Source: Rutidosis leptorrhynchoides (Eukaryota; Streptophyta; Magnoliopsida; Asterales; Asteraceae). Taken from it: 64,000 nt of DNA. The first letter of the stretch is position 1; every line of letters begins with the position of its first letter. The DNA is taken from contig NC_092340.1 in the NCBI RefSeq assembly GCF_046630445.1, forward strand, positions 21,635,001 through 21,699,000, read 5' to 3'. Shown piece by piece: positions 34,662 to 46,865 of the stretch. The notes below the pieces were generated by a model. That model saw nothing but the letters and a program-made list of their open reading frames with translations, was not told the DNA's origin and made no database searches. The translations under genes were made by a program, and so were the position numbers.

Positions 34662-36775
34662 TGAGACGACCCGTCCTAATCCATAGGAATGAATACAATA
34701 ACATATGATTACATCGCGAGGTATATCCTTCTTATATTAATAATATGTATTTGTTTCATATATTCATTTTGTACATAAGAATATTAAATTTTGTTATTTT
34801 ATATTTATTAAATATATTTATATATAAATATCATTTATTTGTTAAAGTAGTATTTTAAGATAATATTTTAAGTGATAACAATAATAGTAATGATAATGTT
34901 AATATTAATAATAATGATAATATTAATGATAGTTTATACAATAAATCTCATAATAATGATAATAATAGAAGCTTTTAATAAAGTGAATAATTTAATAGTA
35001 ATGGTAATGAAAATAATAATCTTGATAATAATACCTAATACATAATCATAATAATGATAATAATAACAATCTTATTACTAGTGGCAATCTTAATAATAAT
35101 ACTTTTGTTAATAATAAAAATTCTAAATGTTACTTATACTAATATTAATGATAATTATAATAGTTTGTATTATTTTCATATCAACAATAATAATAATAAT
35201 AATCTTAATCATAATAATACTTATATCAATATTAATAATACAATAATAATGCTATTAATACCTAATGATGTTACTTATTAACAAAAATATAATCAAATAT
35301 GATAATAATATTAATCAGGGTAATTGTGTTAAGAATATAATAATGATAATACTTATATTAGTCGTTAATAAATATATTAGTAATAATAATAATAATGATA
35401 ACTAATACTTAGATGATAAAATTTATAATAATAAATACATTAATAATGTTAATAATAACAATAATGGTTATATTACTTATAATCATGGCAATAACAATAA
35501 TAGTTATAATAGTATTAATAATTAGTAACAATAACAATAATAACAATAATATTAATAACAATAACAATATTAATAATAATAAGAATAATAACATTAATAA
35601 TGGAAATAAAATTAAGAGTATATACCCTTTGAAAGTTTTTCTAAAAAAAAATGGCCCAAACGAGAATCGAACCCGAGATCTCCCGCTCACACACAAACTC
35701 CCAACACCACTCCTCCATTTCTTTCTTTCTGAAATTAATCCCTCCCAAAAACAATATAACCCGTTTCCCTTTTTATAATATCATCTTCTTCTTCCATGAA
35801 AACCATCGATCAGGAATTTAATAATCCTCCAAAACGTGACTTTTAAATATTCCAGATAACATAAATCAATATCACATGTTTATATTTAGTTGAAATCGAG
35901 AAAAAAAATAAAAAATAAAAAAAATCATTGCAGCTTCGCTGCTGTCGCTGTTGGAAACAAAAAAAATAATATGATTTTCAATTTCGAACGCGTATTAGAC
36001 TTTGGTTATAACATAAAATAGTTTGGTAATCGTATATAGGAACTATTGGAATCGTTAATTGCTCTTGAAACACAAACATGAACTCAAATTTCATGATGAA
36101 CTCGTTATTTGACTTTTTTTACAAAAATACTTTGACTCCTAAATTCTAAACCAAATGGACGAATTGAATGATGAAAACTTGCAGATACTTCGAATATAAG
36201 ATTCCTAACATATCTGCTTTAACAGAAATTGAAGTTTAATTCAAAATCGGTTTATGGGTGAAAAGTTATACGTACAGAGGTATCGAGCAGTTTAATTTGT
36301 ATTTCTGATTAATTCAATGAAGAAAGGCTGTGATACAGATAAAAGATGATGGAAGAATTGCACAATTTTTATAAACACATGATACAATCGATTGCTTAAT
36401 AATGGTGATTCCCCTCGACAATATATCACGGGTGTGAGGGTAATAGGCGAGAAAGAAGAAAAAAAAATTAATCAGTGATTATAATTGCTACGCGTATAAA
36501 TCTGATATCTATATTAAGCTTCATAATTAAAATTAATAAATATATAATATAATATGTTAAATTTAATAATTCTATTAATATTATTAATACTAAAAAAATA
36601 TTAATAATAGAAACAATACTAATATTAATGATAACCATTTTATTAATAATAATAATATTATTATTCATGATAATAATGCTAATTTATATTATTTATGATA
36701 ACTATAATAATACTAACAATTTTTATGATAATAGTAATAATAATTATAAATATAATAATTATCACAATAATAACT

Positions 36776-36838
<63 letters not shown>

Positions 36839-36944
36839 AATTCACATCTGAATGTTATAGATTTAAATAATATTAATAACACTAGTATTGATATTAATGT
36901 TGAAAGTAATAACCATATTATTATAACAATTATATTTATAGTTG

Positions 36945-37000
<56 letters not shown>

Positions 37001-37919
37001 TATTACCTATGTAATATATAATGTATTGTATTTTAACCTTTATTGAATATTTGTTATTTATACATTTTATATATATTATCATATAATAATAATTATATAT
37101 AGAAATTATATATGTTTATATATAGCTTCATTTTTAATAACAACTTTTTATCTTGTGTAATGTTTTACATAATTAAATCAATTGATTAAATTGTATTTTA
37201 TTATTTCATTTGATTATATAAGCTTATATATATACATATTTATTTACAACTATTGTTTGTGAATTGTCGGGTAAGGTCCAATGGATAGTTAAGTGTTTGA
37301 AATTATATAAACGTCGATTTACTTAACTTATCGATATTCATTTTCTAAGTAATCTACATTTCATAACTTCACCATTAATTAATATGAAAATTAAATAGTT
37401 ACATTATCAAAGGTCACGGTTAAATTATTGTAAAGCATGTACTGGAAATCAAATAGGAATCTCCATTAACTTTTGTCTAGTTATCGTTAATTGACACTTT
37501 GTTCTCACATGTAGATCAATTTACCATTTATTCCGCATATTGTTAAAAAGGAGAGATTTCTTAAATCATAGTGGACCTCACAACAGAGACCCATAATCAT
37601 ATCATAATGTATCTAATAATTCAATCATTTGATATTATCTTGTAATTCCGTTGTTAAATATATTGAAGAAATGTTTTCGTGTAAAGTATTATACGTTTAA
37701 TACTTTGTTAACATTCTCAAGTTATAATATATATACATATATATATAATCATATTCATTTATATAATGGTTCGTGAATCGTCGGAATTTGGTCAAGGTTA
37801 AATGAATATATGAACATAGTTTAAAATATTTGAGATTTAACCTTACAGACTTTACTTAACGTGTCGGAAACATATAAAGATCAAGTTTAAATTTGGTCGG
37901 AAATTTCTGGGTTGTCACA
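34662..37919 (-). mobile_element. Solo LTR of a third gypsy-like family
   Basis: It is flanked by a perfect TSD CAAGT (34657-34661 and 37920-37924). On the minus strand it begins TGTGACAACCC and ends GGTCGTCTCA. Its start matches the LTR that begins at 59886 over at least 150 bp (shared TTTCCGACCAAATTTAAACTT). It has no internal element sequence, so it is a solo LTR. Much of it is ATT/AAT trinucleotide-rich, with TA runs at 36779-36836 and 36949-36996; long frames in it are artefacts of those repeats. Confidence 0.85.
35643..35720 (-). repeat. tRNA-like segment with pol III B box inside the solo LTR
   Basis: The minus strand carries GGTTCGATTC (35664-35673), a B box, preceded by GAGCGGGAGATCTCG and followed by a run of T at 35643-35651 (a pol III stop signal). 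A TGGTGTTGGG stretch upstream could serve as a degenerate A box. It is not a foldable complete tRNA. A corresponding segment occurs in the related LTR at about 62487-62530. Confidence 0.5.
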
Positions 37920-38673
37920 CAAGTATGCGAAACTACATTCTATGGTTGTATTATTAAACCGAATATCACCCTTCAAGTCTGGTAACCTAAGAATTAGGGA
38001 AATGACCCCTAATTGACGCGAATCCTAAAGATAGATCTATTGGGCATAACAACCCCCATTCAGGTTATGGATGGCTTTAGTACTTCGAGATTATTATACA
38101 GACGAGAGGTTCTTTTTAGGGATATTCTATGCATTAAGTTAATATCGGTTACCAGGTGTTCAACATATGAATAATTTTTATCTCTATGCAGTTTGCGAAA
38201 TGCCTGATATGAGATGTGTTTATAAAAATAAAAATCTTGTGGTCTATTATTATGATTGATAATTATATAGGTTAAACCTATAACTCACCAACATTCTTGT
38301 TGACGTTTTAAGCATGTTTATTCTCAGGTGATTGTTAAGAGCTTCCGCTGTTGCATACTAAATTAAGGACAAGATTTGGAGTCCATGCTTGTATGATATT
38401 GTCTAAAAACTGCATTCGAAAGTTTTCTTTGTTGTAACATAATATTTATTGTAAACCATTATGTAATGGTCGTGTGTAAGCGTGATATTTTAGATTATCA
38501 TTACTTGATAACCCAGGTTATGTCCTTTAAACCTTTGTTGATAAAATAAAGGTTATGGTTTGTTTTAAAAACGAATGCAGTCTTTGAAAAACGTTTCATA
38601 TAGAGGTCAAAACCTCGCAACGAAATCAATTAATATGAAACGTTTATAATTATTATAAACGGGACATTTTAGT

Positions 38674-38685
38674 TGGTATCCGAGC
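38674..38685 (+). other. Primer-binding site of Tekay-2
   Basis: TGGTATCCGAGC, identical to Tekay-1, lies just after the 5' LTR. It is one base off the usual initiator tRNA-Met site, a variant shared by both copies. Confidence 0.75.
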
Positions 38686-38881
38686 GTTGGTCTTAGAGAA
38701 CCAGAAATTTACATAGTGTGTCTTATCGAGTTTGTAGGATGCATTAGTGAGTCTGGACTTCGACCGTATATTTTTCTTTAAAAACGATTGCTTAACACTT
38801 TTTGTTGAAAACTATATATTATTAACATGTAAATATTATGTGATATATTAATCTCTTAATGTGTTTGATATTGTGTGATAG

Positions 38882-39512
38882 ATGTCTACCTCTAGTACAA
38901 ATCCCATTGACTCACCTAATAATAATGAAGAGTCGAATATATATCGGGAAGACTCACAAATTCCCGAAGAGGAACCGGAAGAAGAGGAACCGGAAGAAGA
39001 GAAACTGGAAGAAGAGGAACCAGAAGAAGAAGAGGTTCCGGAGGAGGAAATATTAGAAACCACTGAAAAACAGATAAATAAAAGAAAACCCTCAACCAAT
39101 GGACCAAAATTAATAATGGTCAATGGTGTTTCCGCCGAGGAAGCAAAATATTGGGAAGATAACCAATTTTTTCGATGAATCGGATCCCGATGAGGATTCC
39201 GATGATGTTATAGAGATTACCCCGACCCAATTTGAAAAGGCAAAAGAAAATAATAAGGAAAAAGGCATCAAAATAGAGAAACTTAATTCCAACCCCGATT
39301 ACCTCTATGTTAACATGAAATATCCCGATGGGAAATACCGTCAACACCCGTATTTCTTAAGTTTTAGCTATAACCCGGGAACATCTAAGCCACCAGGTTT
39401 TTCTAGACAATTTGTGAAAAGAACGGCTCGTATTTGGGGAGCACAATATATCCCTAGGAAATTAGCGAAATAAACCAAGTCCGAAGAAGAAGAAACAAGT
39501 GAGTCGGAATAA
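38882..39512 (+). pseudogene. Acidic Glu-rich accessory ORF of Tekay-2, frameshifted
   Basis: This is the homologue of the acidic protein at 9949-10548. It shares the start MSTSSTNPIDSPNNNEESNIY, a Glu-rich repeat of different unit order, and the conserved block NGVSAEEAKYWED. An extra T in a run near 39170 shifts the frame; the rest continues in the frame ending at 39473 (EITPTQFEKAKENNK). A stop there replaces an Arg codon of Tekay-1, and the ancestral end would be at 39512. The function is unknown. Conservation of the central block and of position argues that the protein belongs to the family rather than being random sequence. Confidence 0.7.
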
Positions 39513-39652
39513 AGAGTTGTAATCATGCGATGTAATATATGTAATATAGTGTGCTTGTGCTTTTATGATATATGTAAAGATTGCTTGTATTGTTTGTTAA
39601 GTATCTTTTATGAATCTAACCCTCGTCTATTTTTACAGTATAAAAACACAAA

Positions 39653-40345
39653 ATGGATGTTATGGATAGACAACCAAAAATTTTAGAAGACCTACCCGGG
39701 GACATGATTGATGAAATCTTGTCTAGAGTCGGTCAGAATTTGTCGGCACAATTATTTACGGCAAAATTAGTTTGTAGAACATTTGAAGAACATTCCAGGC
39801 ATGCCGTAGTTTATAAAAGGCTTTCTTTTGAAAGATGGGGTATATCACATTGGGGAGACCTTAAGTTACGCCGTATTTTCTTTAAAGCGTTAAATGCGGG
39901 GAACCCAAGTGCAATTTTACGCTACGGGTTAAGAACCTATTTTGACTCAACATATCTCAACATAGGACTTCGTGCTTTAGAAAGAGCTTCTAACATGCAA
40001 CATAAAGAAGCATGTTATGCTTACGGGTTAGTGATGTTCGCATCTCACCAAAGTGAGAAAAAGAACATCGGATTACAACTTTTAAATAAAACCTTCCCAC
40101 AAGTGACGGATTCGGTAGTTGGGGTGAGAAATAAGGTTTTTAGATTGTTACGGGGCTGTTGGACATTACGAAACCCTCGTCCTTTTGACGACATTACAAC
40201 ATGCTGCCTAGCTAACGGTCACAATGGTTATCTGCCACATAACCAAGGATGGGAAATAATATTAGTACAACCAGAATGCATGACTTGTTTCTGGACTTAT
40301 GAATTACGTGTCTTTATTGCCTTTGTTGAACGACTTGCGTATTAA
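39653..40345 (+). CDS. Retrotransposon-borne F-box protein (Tekay-2)
   Basis: This is an intact 230-aa frame, about 80% identical by hand alignment to the Tekay-1 copy over 227 residues. The F-box (LPGDMIDEILSRV), the Sel1-like stretch (SNMQHKEACYAYGLVMFASH is unchanged except one residue) and the C-terminal Cys pattern (C, H, then ECMTCFWTYE) are all kept. A 9-bp insertion gives an alternative upstream ATG (39653); MDRQP at 39662 matches Tekay-1. The frame is open although the neighbouring acidic ORF is frameshifted and gag-pol is broken. CTATTTTTACAG ends at 39638, 15 bases upstream of the first ATG. Predicted role: SKP1-binding substrate receptor of an SCF ubiquitin ligase, from family knowledge. 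The target is unknown. Confidence 0.8.
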   Translation: MDVMDRQPKILEDLPGDMIDEILSRVGQNLSAQLFTAKLVCRTFEEHSRHAVVYKRLSFERWGISHWGDLKLRRIFFKALNAGNPSAILRYGLRTYFDSTYLNIGLRALERASNMQHKEACYAYGLVMFASHQSEKKNIGLQLLNKTFPQVTDSVVGVRNKVFRLLRGCWTLRNPRPFDDITTCCLANGHNGYLPHNQGWEIILVQPECMTCFWTYELRVFIAFVERLAY

Positions 40346-40531
40346 CTAGGATTGTCTTCGAAACTACTTTGTATCAAAGTTATTGTGTGCTATATTTTAT
40401 GCTATATGTAAAATAGCGGTATTGTAAATTTGTAAAATATTGTATAAAAGTTTGAACGTGAAATTTATTATAATCAGTTTTTCATAAAGAATTGTAGTAG
40501 TTGAATTGTATGTTAACTTCTAAGTACGAAC

Positions 40532-40547
40532 TTAACGGGTAGGTACT
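40532..40547 (+). other. Internal copy of the PPT/LTR junction in Tekay-2
   Basis: TTAACGGGTAGGTACT is identical to 45236-45251 at the 3' LTR junction and to the matching pair in Tekay-1. It lies between the F-box ORF and gag. The rest of the gap (40346-40685) holds no gene. Confidence 0.6.
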
Positions 40548-40685
40548 ACCCGAATTAAAACTTATAAAACGCTAATATGAAGAAAAAGCTTTTATAAATA
40601 AGTTCATATTATGCTACAAAATACTATTGACTACTCTTAATATTCTATATGATTAACTCAATTCTTTTGGCTATTTTTGAAGGAA

Positions 40686-43600
40686 ATGGCACCGACGACT
40701 CGACACACCATGAATATGAGCGAGGAAGACTTCCGTGTTTTCCTTGCAGCAAACATAGCCACAGTACAGGTTGCAATGCAAAACAACAACAATAACTCTG
40801 AATCTAGCAATGCAAATAACGCCACAAGAAATCGTGTAGGATGCTCCTACAAAGAATTCACTGCTTGCAAACCTCTGAAATTCGATGGAACCGAGGGTCC
40901 AATCGGATTAAAATGATGGTCCGAGAAAGTCGAATTGGTGTTTTCCATAAGTAAGTGCACTGAAGAAGACAAAGTAAAGTACGCTACGCATACCTTCACA
41001 GGTGCTGCGTTAACATGGTGGAACACCTATCTCGAGCAGGTGGAACAAGATGCTGCTTACGCACTACCGTGGTCAGCATTCAAGCACTTGATGAACGAGC
41101 AGTACCGTCCCATAAATGAGGTCAATAAGCTCAAGGTAGAGCTTAGAGGATTACGAACGCAAGGTTTCGACATTACCACGTACGAGCGAAGATTCACAGA
41201 GTTGTGTTTATTGTGTCCAAGAGCGTTCGAAGATGAAGAAGAGAAAATCGACGCGTTTGTGAAAGGGTTACCAGAAAGGATTCAAGAAGATGTGAGCTCA
41301 CACGAGCCCGCCTCCATACAAAAGGCGAGTCGAATGGCTCATAAACTCATAAATCAGATTGAGGAAAGAATTAAAGAGCAGGCGGCCGAAGAAGCCAACA
41401 CAAAACAAGTCAAGAGAAATTGGGAAGAAACCAGTGACAAGGGTCACAATTTTAACAATCAACACAACAATCACAACTTCAATCGCACCAAATTTCGCAA
41501 CAACAACCATCCCAACAACAATAACCATTACAACCACCGTCCCAACAATAATAACAATCGCAACAACAACCATTTCAATAACAACAAGAGGCAGAAACCA
41601 TGCCAGAGGTGTGAAGGATACCATCTGACTGGGCTCTGTACGGCAGTGTGTACTAAGTGTAAAAGAAAGGGCCATGGTGCGACAAAGTGCGAAATCTACG
41701 GATCAATGACCAAGGGAACAAATAATGCCGGAACAATTTATGCCGACAATACTTGTTTCGGATGCGGAAAGAAGGGCCATTATAAAAATATGTGTCCAAA
41801 TCAGGGGGATAATAATGGGCAAGGCCGAGGAAGAGCCTTCAACATTAATGCGGTTGAAGCACAGGAAGACCCGGAGCTTGTTACGGGTACGTTTCTTATT
41901 GACAATAAATCTGCTTATGTTTTATTTGATTCGGGTGCGGATAGGAGCTATATGAGTAGAGATTTTTGTGCTAAATTGAGTTGTCCATTGACGCCTTTGG
42001 ATAACAAGTTTTTACTCGAATTAGCAAACGGTAAATTAATTTCAGCAGATAAAATATGTCAGAATCGAGAAATTAAACTGGTTAGCGAAACGTTTAAGAT
42101 TGATTTGATACCAGTAGAGTTAGGGAGTTCTGATGTGATAATTGGCATGGACTGGTTGAAAAAGGAGAGAGCAGAGATCGTATGTTACAAAAATGCAATT
42201 CGCATTGTACGAGAAGAAGGAAAACCCTTAATGGTGTACGGAGAAAAGAGCAACGCGAAGCTAAATCTTATTAGTAATTTGAAGGCACAAAAGCTAATAA
42301 GAAAAGGTTGTTATGCTGTGCTAGCACATGTCGAGAAAGTCAAACCCGAAGAAAAGAACATCAATGATGTTCCCGTCGCAAAAGAATTTCCAGATGTATT
42401 TTCGAAAGAATTACCGAAACTACCTCCACATCGATCCGTTGAATTTCAGATAGACCTTATACCAGGAGCTGCACCAATAGCTCGTGCTCCATACAGACTC
42501 GCACCCAGCAAAATGAAGAAACTTCGAAGCCAATTACAAGAACTTTTAGAGCGTGGTTTCATACGACCAAGCACATCACCATGGGGAGCTCCTGTTTTGT
42601 TTATCAAAAAGAATGATGGTACATTCAGGTTGTGTATCGACTACCGAGAGTTGAATAAACTTACCATCAAGAACCGCTACCCATTACCGAGAATCGACAA
42701 CTTATTTGATCAACTACAAGGCTCGTCGGTTTATTCGAAGATTGATTTACGTTCTAGGTATCATCAAATGCGGGTGAAGGAGAATGATAATCCAAAGACT
42801 GCTTTTAGGACGCATTACGGTCATTATGAGTTTATGGTTATGCCGTTTGGATTAACTAACGCACCAGCTGTGTTCATGGACCTCATGAACCGAGTGTGTG
42901 GGACATATCTTGACAAATTTGTCATTATCTTCATCGATGACATACTTATTTACTCAAAGAATGATCAAGAGCACGGTGAGCATTTGAGAAAGGTGTTAGA
43001 ATTATTGAGGAAGGAAAAATTGTACGCTAAGTTTTCAAAGTGTGCATTTCGGTTGAAAGAAGTTCAATTCCTCGGCCACATAGTGAACAAAGAAGGTATT
43101 CAGGTGGATCCGGCAAAGATTGAAACTGTTGAAAAGTGGGAAACCCCGAAAACTCCGAAGCATATACGCCAATTTTTAGGAATGACTGGTTACTACAGAA
43201 GGTTCATCCAAGATTTTTCCAAAATAGCAAAACCCTTGACTGCATTAACGCATAAAGGGAAGAAATTTTAATGGAAGGATGAGCAGGAGAAAGCGTTTTA
43301 GTTGTTGAAGAAAAAGTTAACTACGGCACCTATATTGTCATTGCCTGAAAGGAATGATGATTTTGTGATATATTGTGACGCCTCAAAGCAAGGCCTCGGT
43401 TGTGTATTAATGCAACAAACGAAGGTAATTGCTTATGCGTCCAGACAACTGAAGATTCATGAGCAAAATTATACGACTCACGATTTGGAATTGGGCGCTG
43501 TTATTTTTGCATTAGAGACTTGGAGGCACTACTTATATGGGGTCAAAAGTATTATATATACTGACCACAAAAGTCTTCAACATATATTTAATCAGAAACA

Positions 43601-45215
43601 ACTGAACATGAGGCAGCATAGGTGGATTGAATTATTAAATGATTACGATTTTGAGATTCGTTACCACCCAGGGAAGGAGAATGTGGTAGCCGATGCTTTG
43701 AGTAGAAAAGACAGAGAACCTATGCGGGTAAAAGCTATGAATATAATTATTCGTGCTAACCTTACTACTCAAATAAAGGAGGCGCAGCAAGGAGTTTTAA
43801 AAGAAGAAAAGTTGAAGAATGAAATACCCAAAGGATCGAAAAAACATCTAAATATTCGGGAAGACGAAACCCGGTATAGGGCTGAAAGAATTTGGGTATC
43901 AAAGTGTGGAGACATGAGAGAAATGGTACTTAAGGAAGCACATAAAACTAGATATTCAATACATCCCGGAGCGGGAAAGATGTACAAAGATCTCAAGAAA
44001 TACTTTTGCTGGCCAGGTATGAAAGCCGATATTGCAAGATACGTAGGAGAATGTTTGACGTATTCTAAGGTCAAAGCTGAACATCAGAAATCATCAGGTC
44101 TACTTCAACAACTTGAAATCCCGGAATGGAAATGGGAAAACATTACCATGGATTTCATTACTAAATTGCCAAGGTATGCAAGTGGTTATGATACTATTTG
44201 GGTAATAGTCGATCGTCTCACCAAATCAGCACATTTTCTGCCAATGAGAGAAGATGAAAAAATGGAGAAGTTGGCGCGATTATATTTGAAAGAAGTTGTC
44301 TCCAGACATGGAATACCAATCTCTATTATCCCTGATAGGGATGGCAGATTTGTTTCAAGATTCTGGCAGACATTGCAACAAGCATTGGGAACTCATCTAG
44401 ACATAAGTACTGCCTATCATCCACAAACCGATGGGCAAAGTGATAGGACTATACAAACTCTTGAAGACATGGTACGAGCATGTGTTATTGACTTTGGAAA
44501 CAGCTGGGATCGACACCTACCGTTAGCAGAATTTTCCTACAACAACAGTTATCACTCAAGTATCGAGATGGCACCATTTGAGGCACTTTATGGTAGAAAG
44601 TACAGGTCTCCGATTTGTTGGAGTGAAGTTGGGGATATACAAATTACGGGTCCGGAGATAATTCAAGAAACTACCGAGAAGATCATCCAGATTCAACAAC
44701 GGTTGAAAACCGCCCAAAGTCGACAAAAGAGTTACGCGGACATTAAAAGAAAGGATATAGAATTTGAAATTGGGGAAATGGTCATGCTTAAGGTTTCACC
44801 TTGGAAAGGCGTTGTTCGATTTGGAAACGGGGGAACCTAAATCCAAGGTACATTGGGCCATTCAAGATTATAGATCGTGTTGGACCAGTAGCTTACCGAC
44901 TTGACTTACCACCACAACTCGTTGGGGGTACATAATACCTTTCATGTCTCGAATCTGAAGAAATATTTTGCTAAAGAAGATCTCACTATTCTGTTAGACG
45001 AAATCCAAATCAATGAAAAACTTCAATTCGTCGAAGAACCCGTCGAAATAATGGATCGTGAGGTTAAAAGACTTAAGCAAAATAAAATACCAATTGTTAT
45101 GGTTCGATGGAATGCTCGTAGAGGACCCGAGTTCACTTAGGAACGTGAAGATTAGATGAAAAGGAAATACCCACACCTATTTCTAGAAGATGCGTCAACA
45201 CTTCCAACAGCTTGA
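40686..45215 (+). pseudogene. Tekay-2 gag-pol polyprotein, multiply broken
   Basis: This is the same domain order as Tekay-1: Gag, Asn-rich linker, zinc knuckles (second one [14 protein letters not shown]), protease with intact DSGADRS, RT with FIDDIL, RNase H, integrase, chromodomain-like tail. Breaks: TGA at 40914-40916 (Arg codon in Tekay-1), TAA at 43269-43271, TAG near 43300, a one-base deletion near 44833 with a compensating insertion near 44925, TAG at 45138-45140 and another TAG eight codons or fewer later; the natural TGA is 45213-45215. Many stops fit C-to-T or G-to-A change. The integrase Glu position in GQSER is Asp (44442-44444), and one zinc-binding Cys of the integrase finger reads Tyr (CLTYS versus CLTCS in Tekay-1). 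Confidence 0.9.
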
Positions 45216-45235
45216 AATTTCGGGACGAAATTTAT

Positions 45236-45250
45236 TTAACGGGTAGGTAC
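45236..45250 (+). other. Polypurine-tract region of Tekay-2
   Basis: TTAACGGGTAGGTAC directly precedes the 3' LTR start TGTAGTG, as in Tekay-1. Confidence 0.65.
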
Positions 45251-46768
45251 TGTAGTGACCCGAACTTTTCCATGATTATTCCATGATTATATATTAAATG
45301 AAAACTATATTTGCATGATTAAATGTTACCAACATGTTAAGCAATCAAACTTGTTAAGACTTGATTATTTAAAATGAGTTTCATGTAGACAATTGACCAC
45401 CCAAGTTGACCGGCGATTCACGAACGTTAAAACTTGTAAAAATGACATGATGATATATATATGGACATATATATGGTTAACATGAGATTATGATAATTAA
45501 GTATCTCACTAAGTATATTAACAATGTGTGATATACATAAAAACTGAGAATATTGAATTATGAAGCTCGAAAAGATATACATAACGATTATCGTTATAGC
45601 AACGTCTTACTAAATACATATGTATTGTATTAAGATATTGATATACTATATTTAACATGATAAAATTATAATTAAGTATATCATTGAGTGCATTAACAAT
45701 GAACTATACAAGTAAGATGAGACTACTAACTTAAGGATTTTGAAACAATATATATATGTAACAATTATCGTTGTAATAGTATTTTAACATATATATATGA
45801 TGTTAAGATATATTCATACACGATGTTATCATCTCATTTAAGTATAATAACAATGAATTAATTACATTTAACAAGATCGTTAACTTAAAGGTTTCAAAAC
45901 AACACTTACATGTAACGACTAACGATGACTTAACGACTCAGTTAAAATGTATATACATGTAGTGTATTTAGATGTATTAGTACACTTTTGAAAGACTTCA
46001 AGACACATATAAAAATACTTCTACTTAAGAAAAATGCTTACAATTACATCCTCATTCATTTTCATCAACAATTCTACTCGTTTGCACCCGTATTCGTACT
46101 CGTACAATACACAGCTTCTAGGTGTATTACTATTGGTATATACACTTCAATGATCAGCTCTTAGCAGCCCTTTTGAGTCACCTAAACATGTGGGAACCAT
46201 CATTTGGCAACTAGCATGAAATATCTCACAAAATTATAAAAAATATTATAAATCAGTCATGAATTATTTACAAAAAAACAAACTTACACATCCTTTATAA
46301 CTAATCCATATACCAACGACCAAAAACACCTACAAACACTTTCATTCTTCAATTTTCTTCATCTAATTGATCTATCTCAAGTTCTATCTTCAAGTTCTAA
46401 GTGTTCTTCATAAATTCTATAAGTTCTAGTTTCATAAAATCAAGAATACTTTCAAGTTTACAAGTCTACTTCCAAGCTTTCTAATCCATTCTAAGTAATC
46501 ATCTAAGATCAAGAAACCTCTATTATTTATAGTAGGTTATTATTCTAATTTAAGGTAATATTCATATTCAAACTTTGATTCTATTTCTATAACTATAAAC
46601 TATCTTAATTCGAGTAAAAATCTTACTTGAACTTGTTTTTGTGTCATGATTCTACTTCAAGAACTTTCAAACCATCCAAGATCCTTTGAAGCTAGATCAA
46701 TTTTTGTCACTTCCAGTAGGTTTACCTACTAAACTTAAGGTAGTAATGATGTTCATAACATCATTCGA

Positions 46769-46865
<97 letters not shown>

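Noticed and set aside
35643..35720. Genuine tRNA gene
   Set aside because: Only the B box and T run are good; no acceptor or anticodon stems could be paired.
35413..35778. 121-codon frame with an NRTRDLPLTH-like stretch
   Set aside because: That peptide is a known translation artefact of tRNA-like/SINE sequence; the rest is ATT/AAT repeat.
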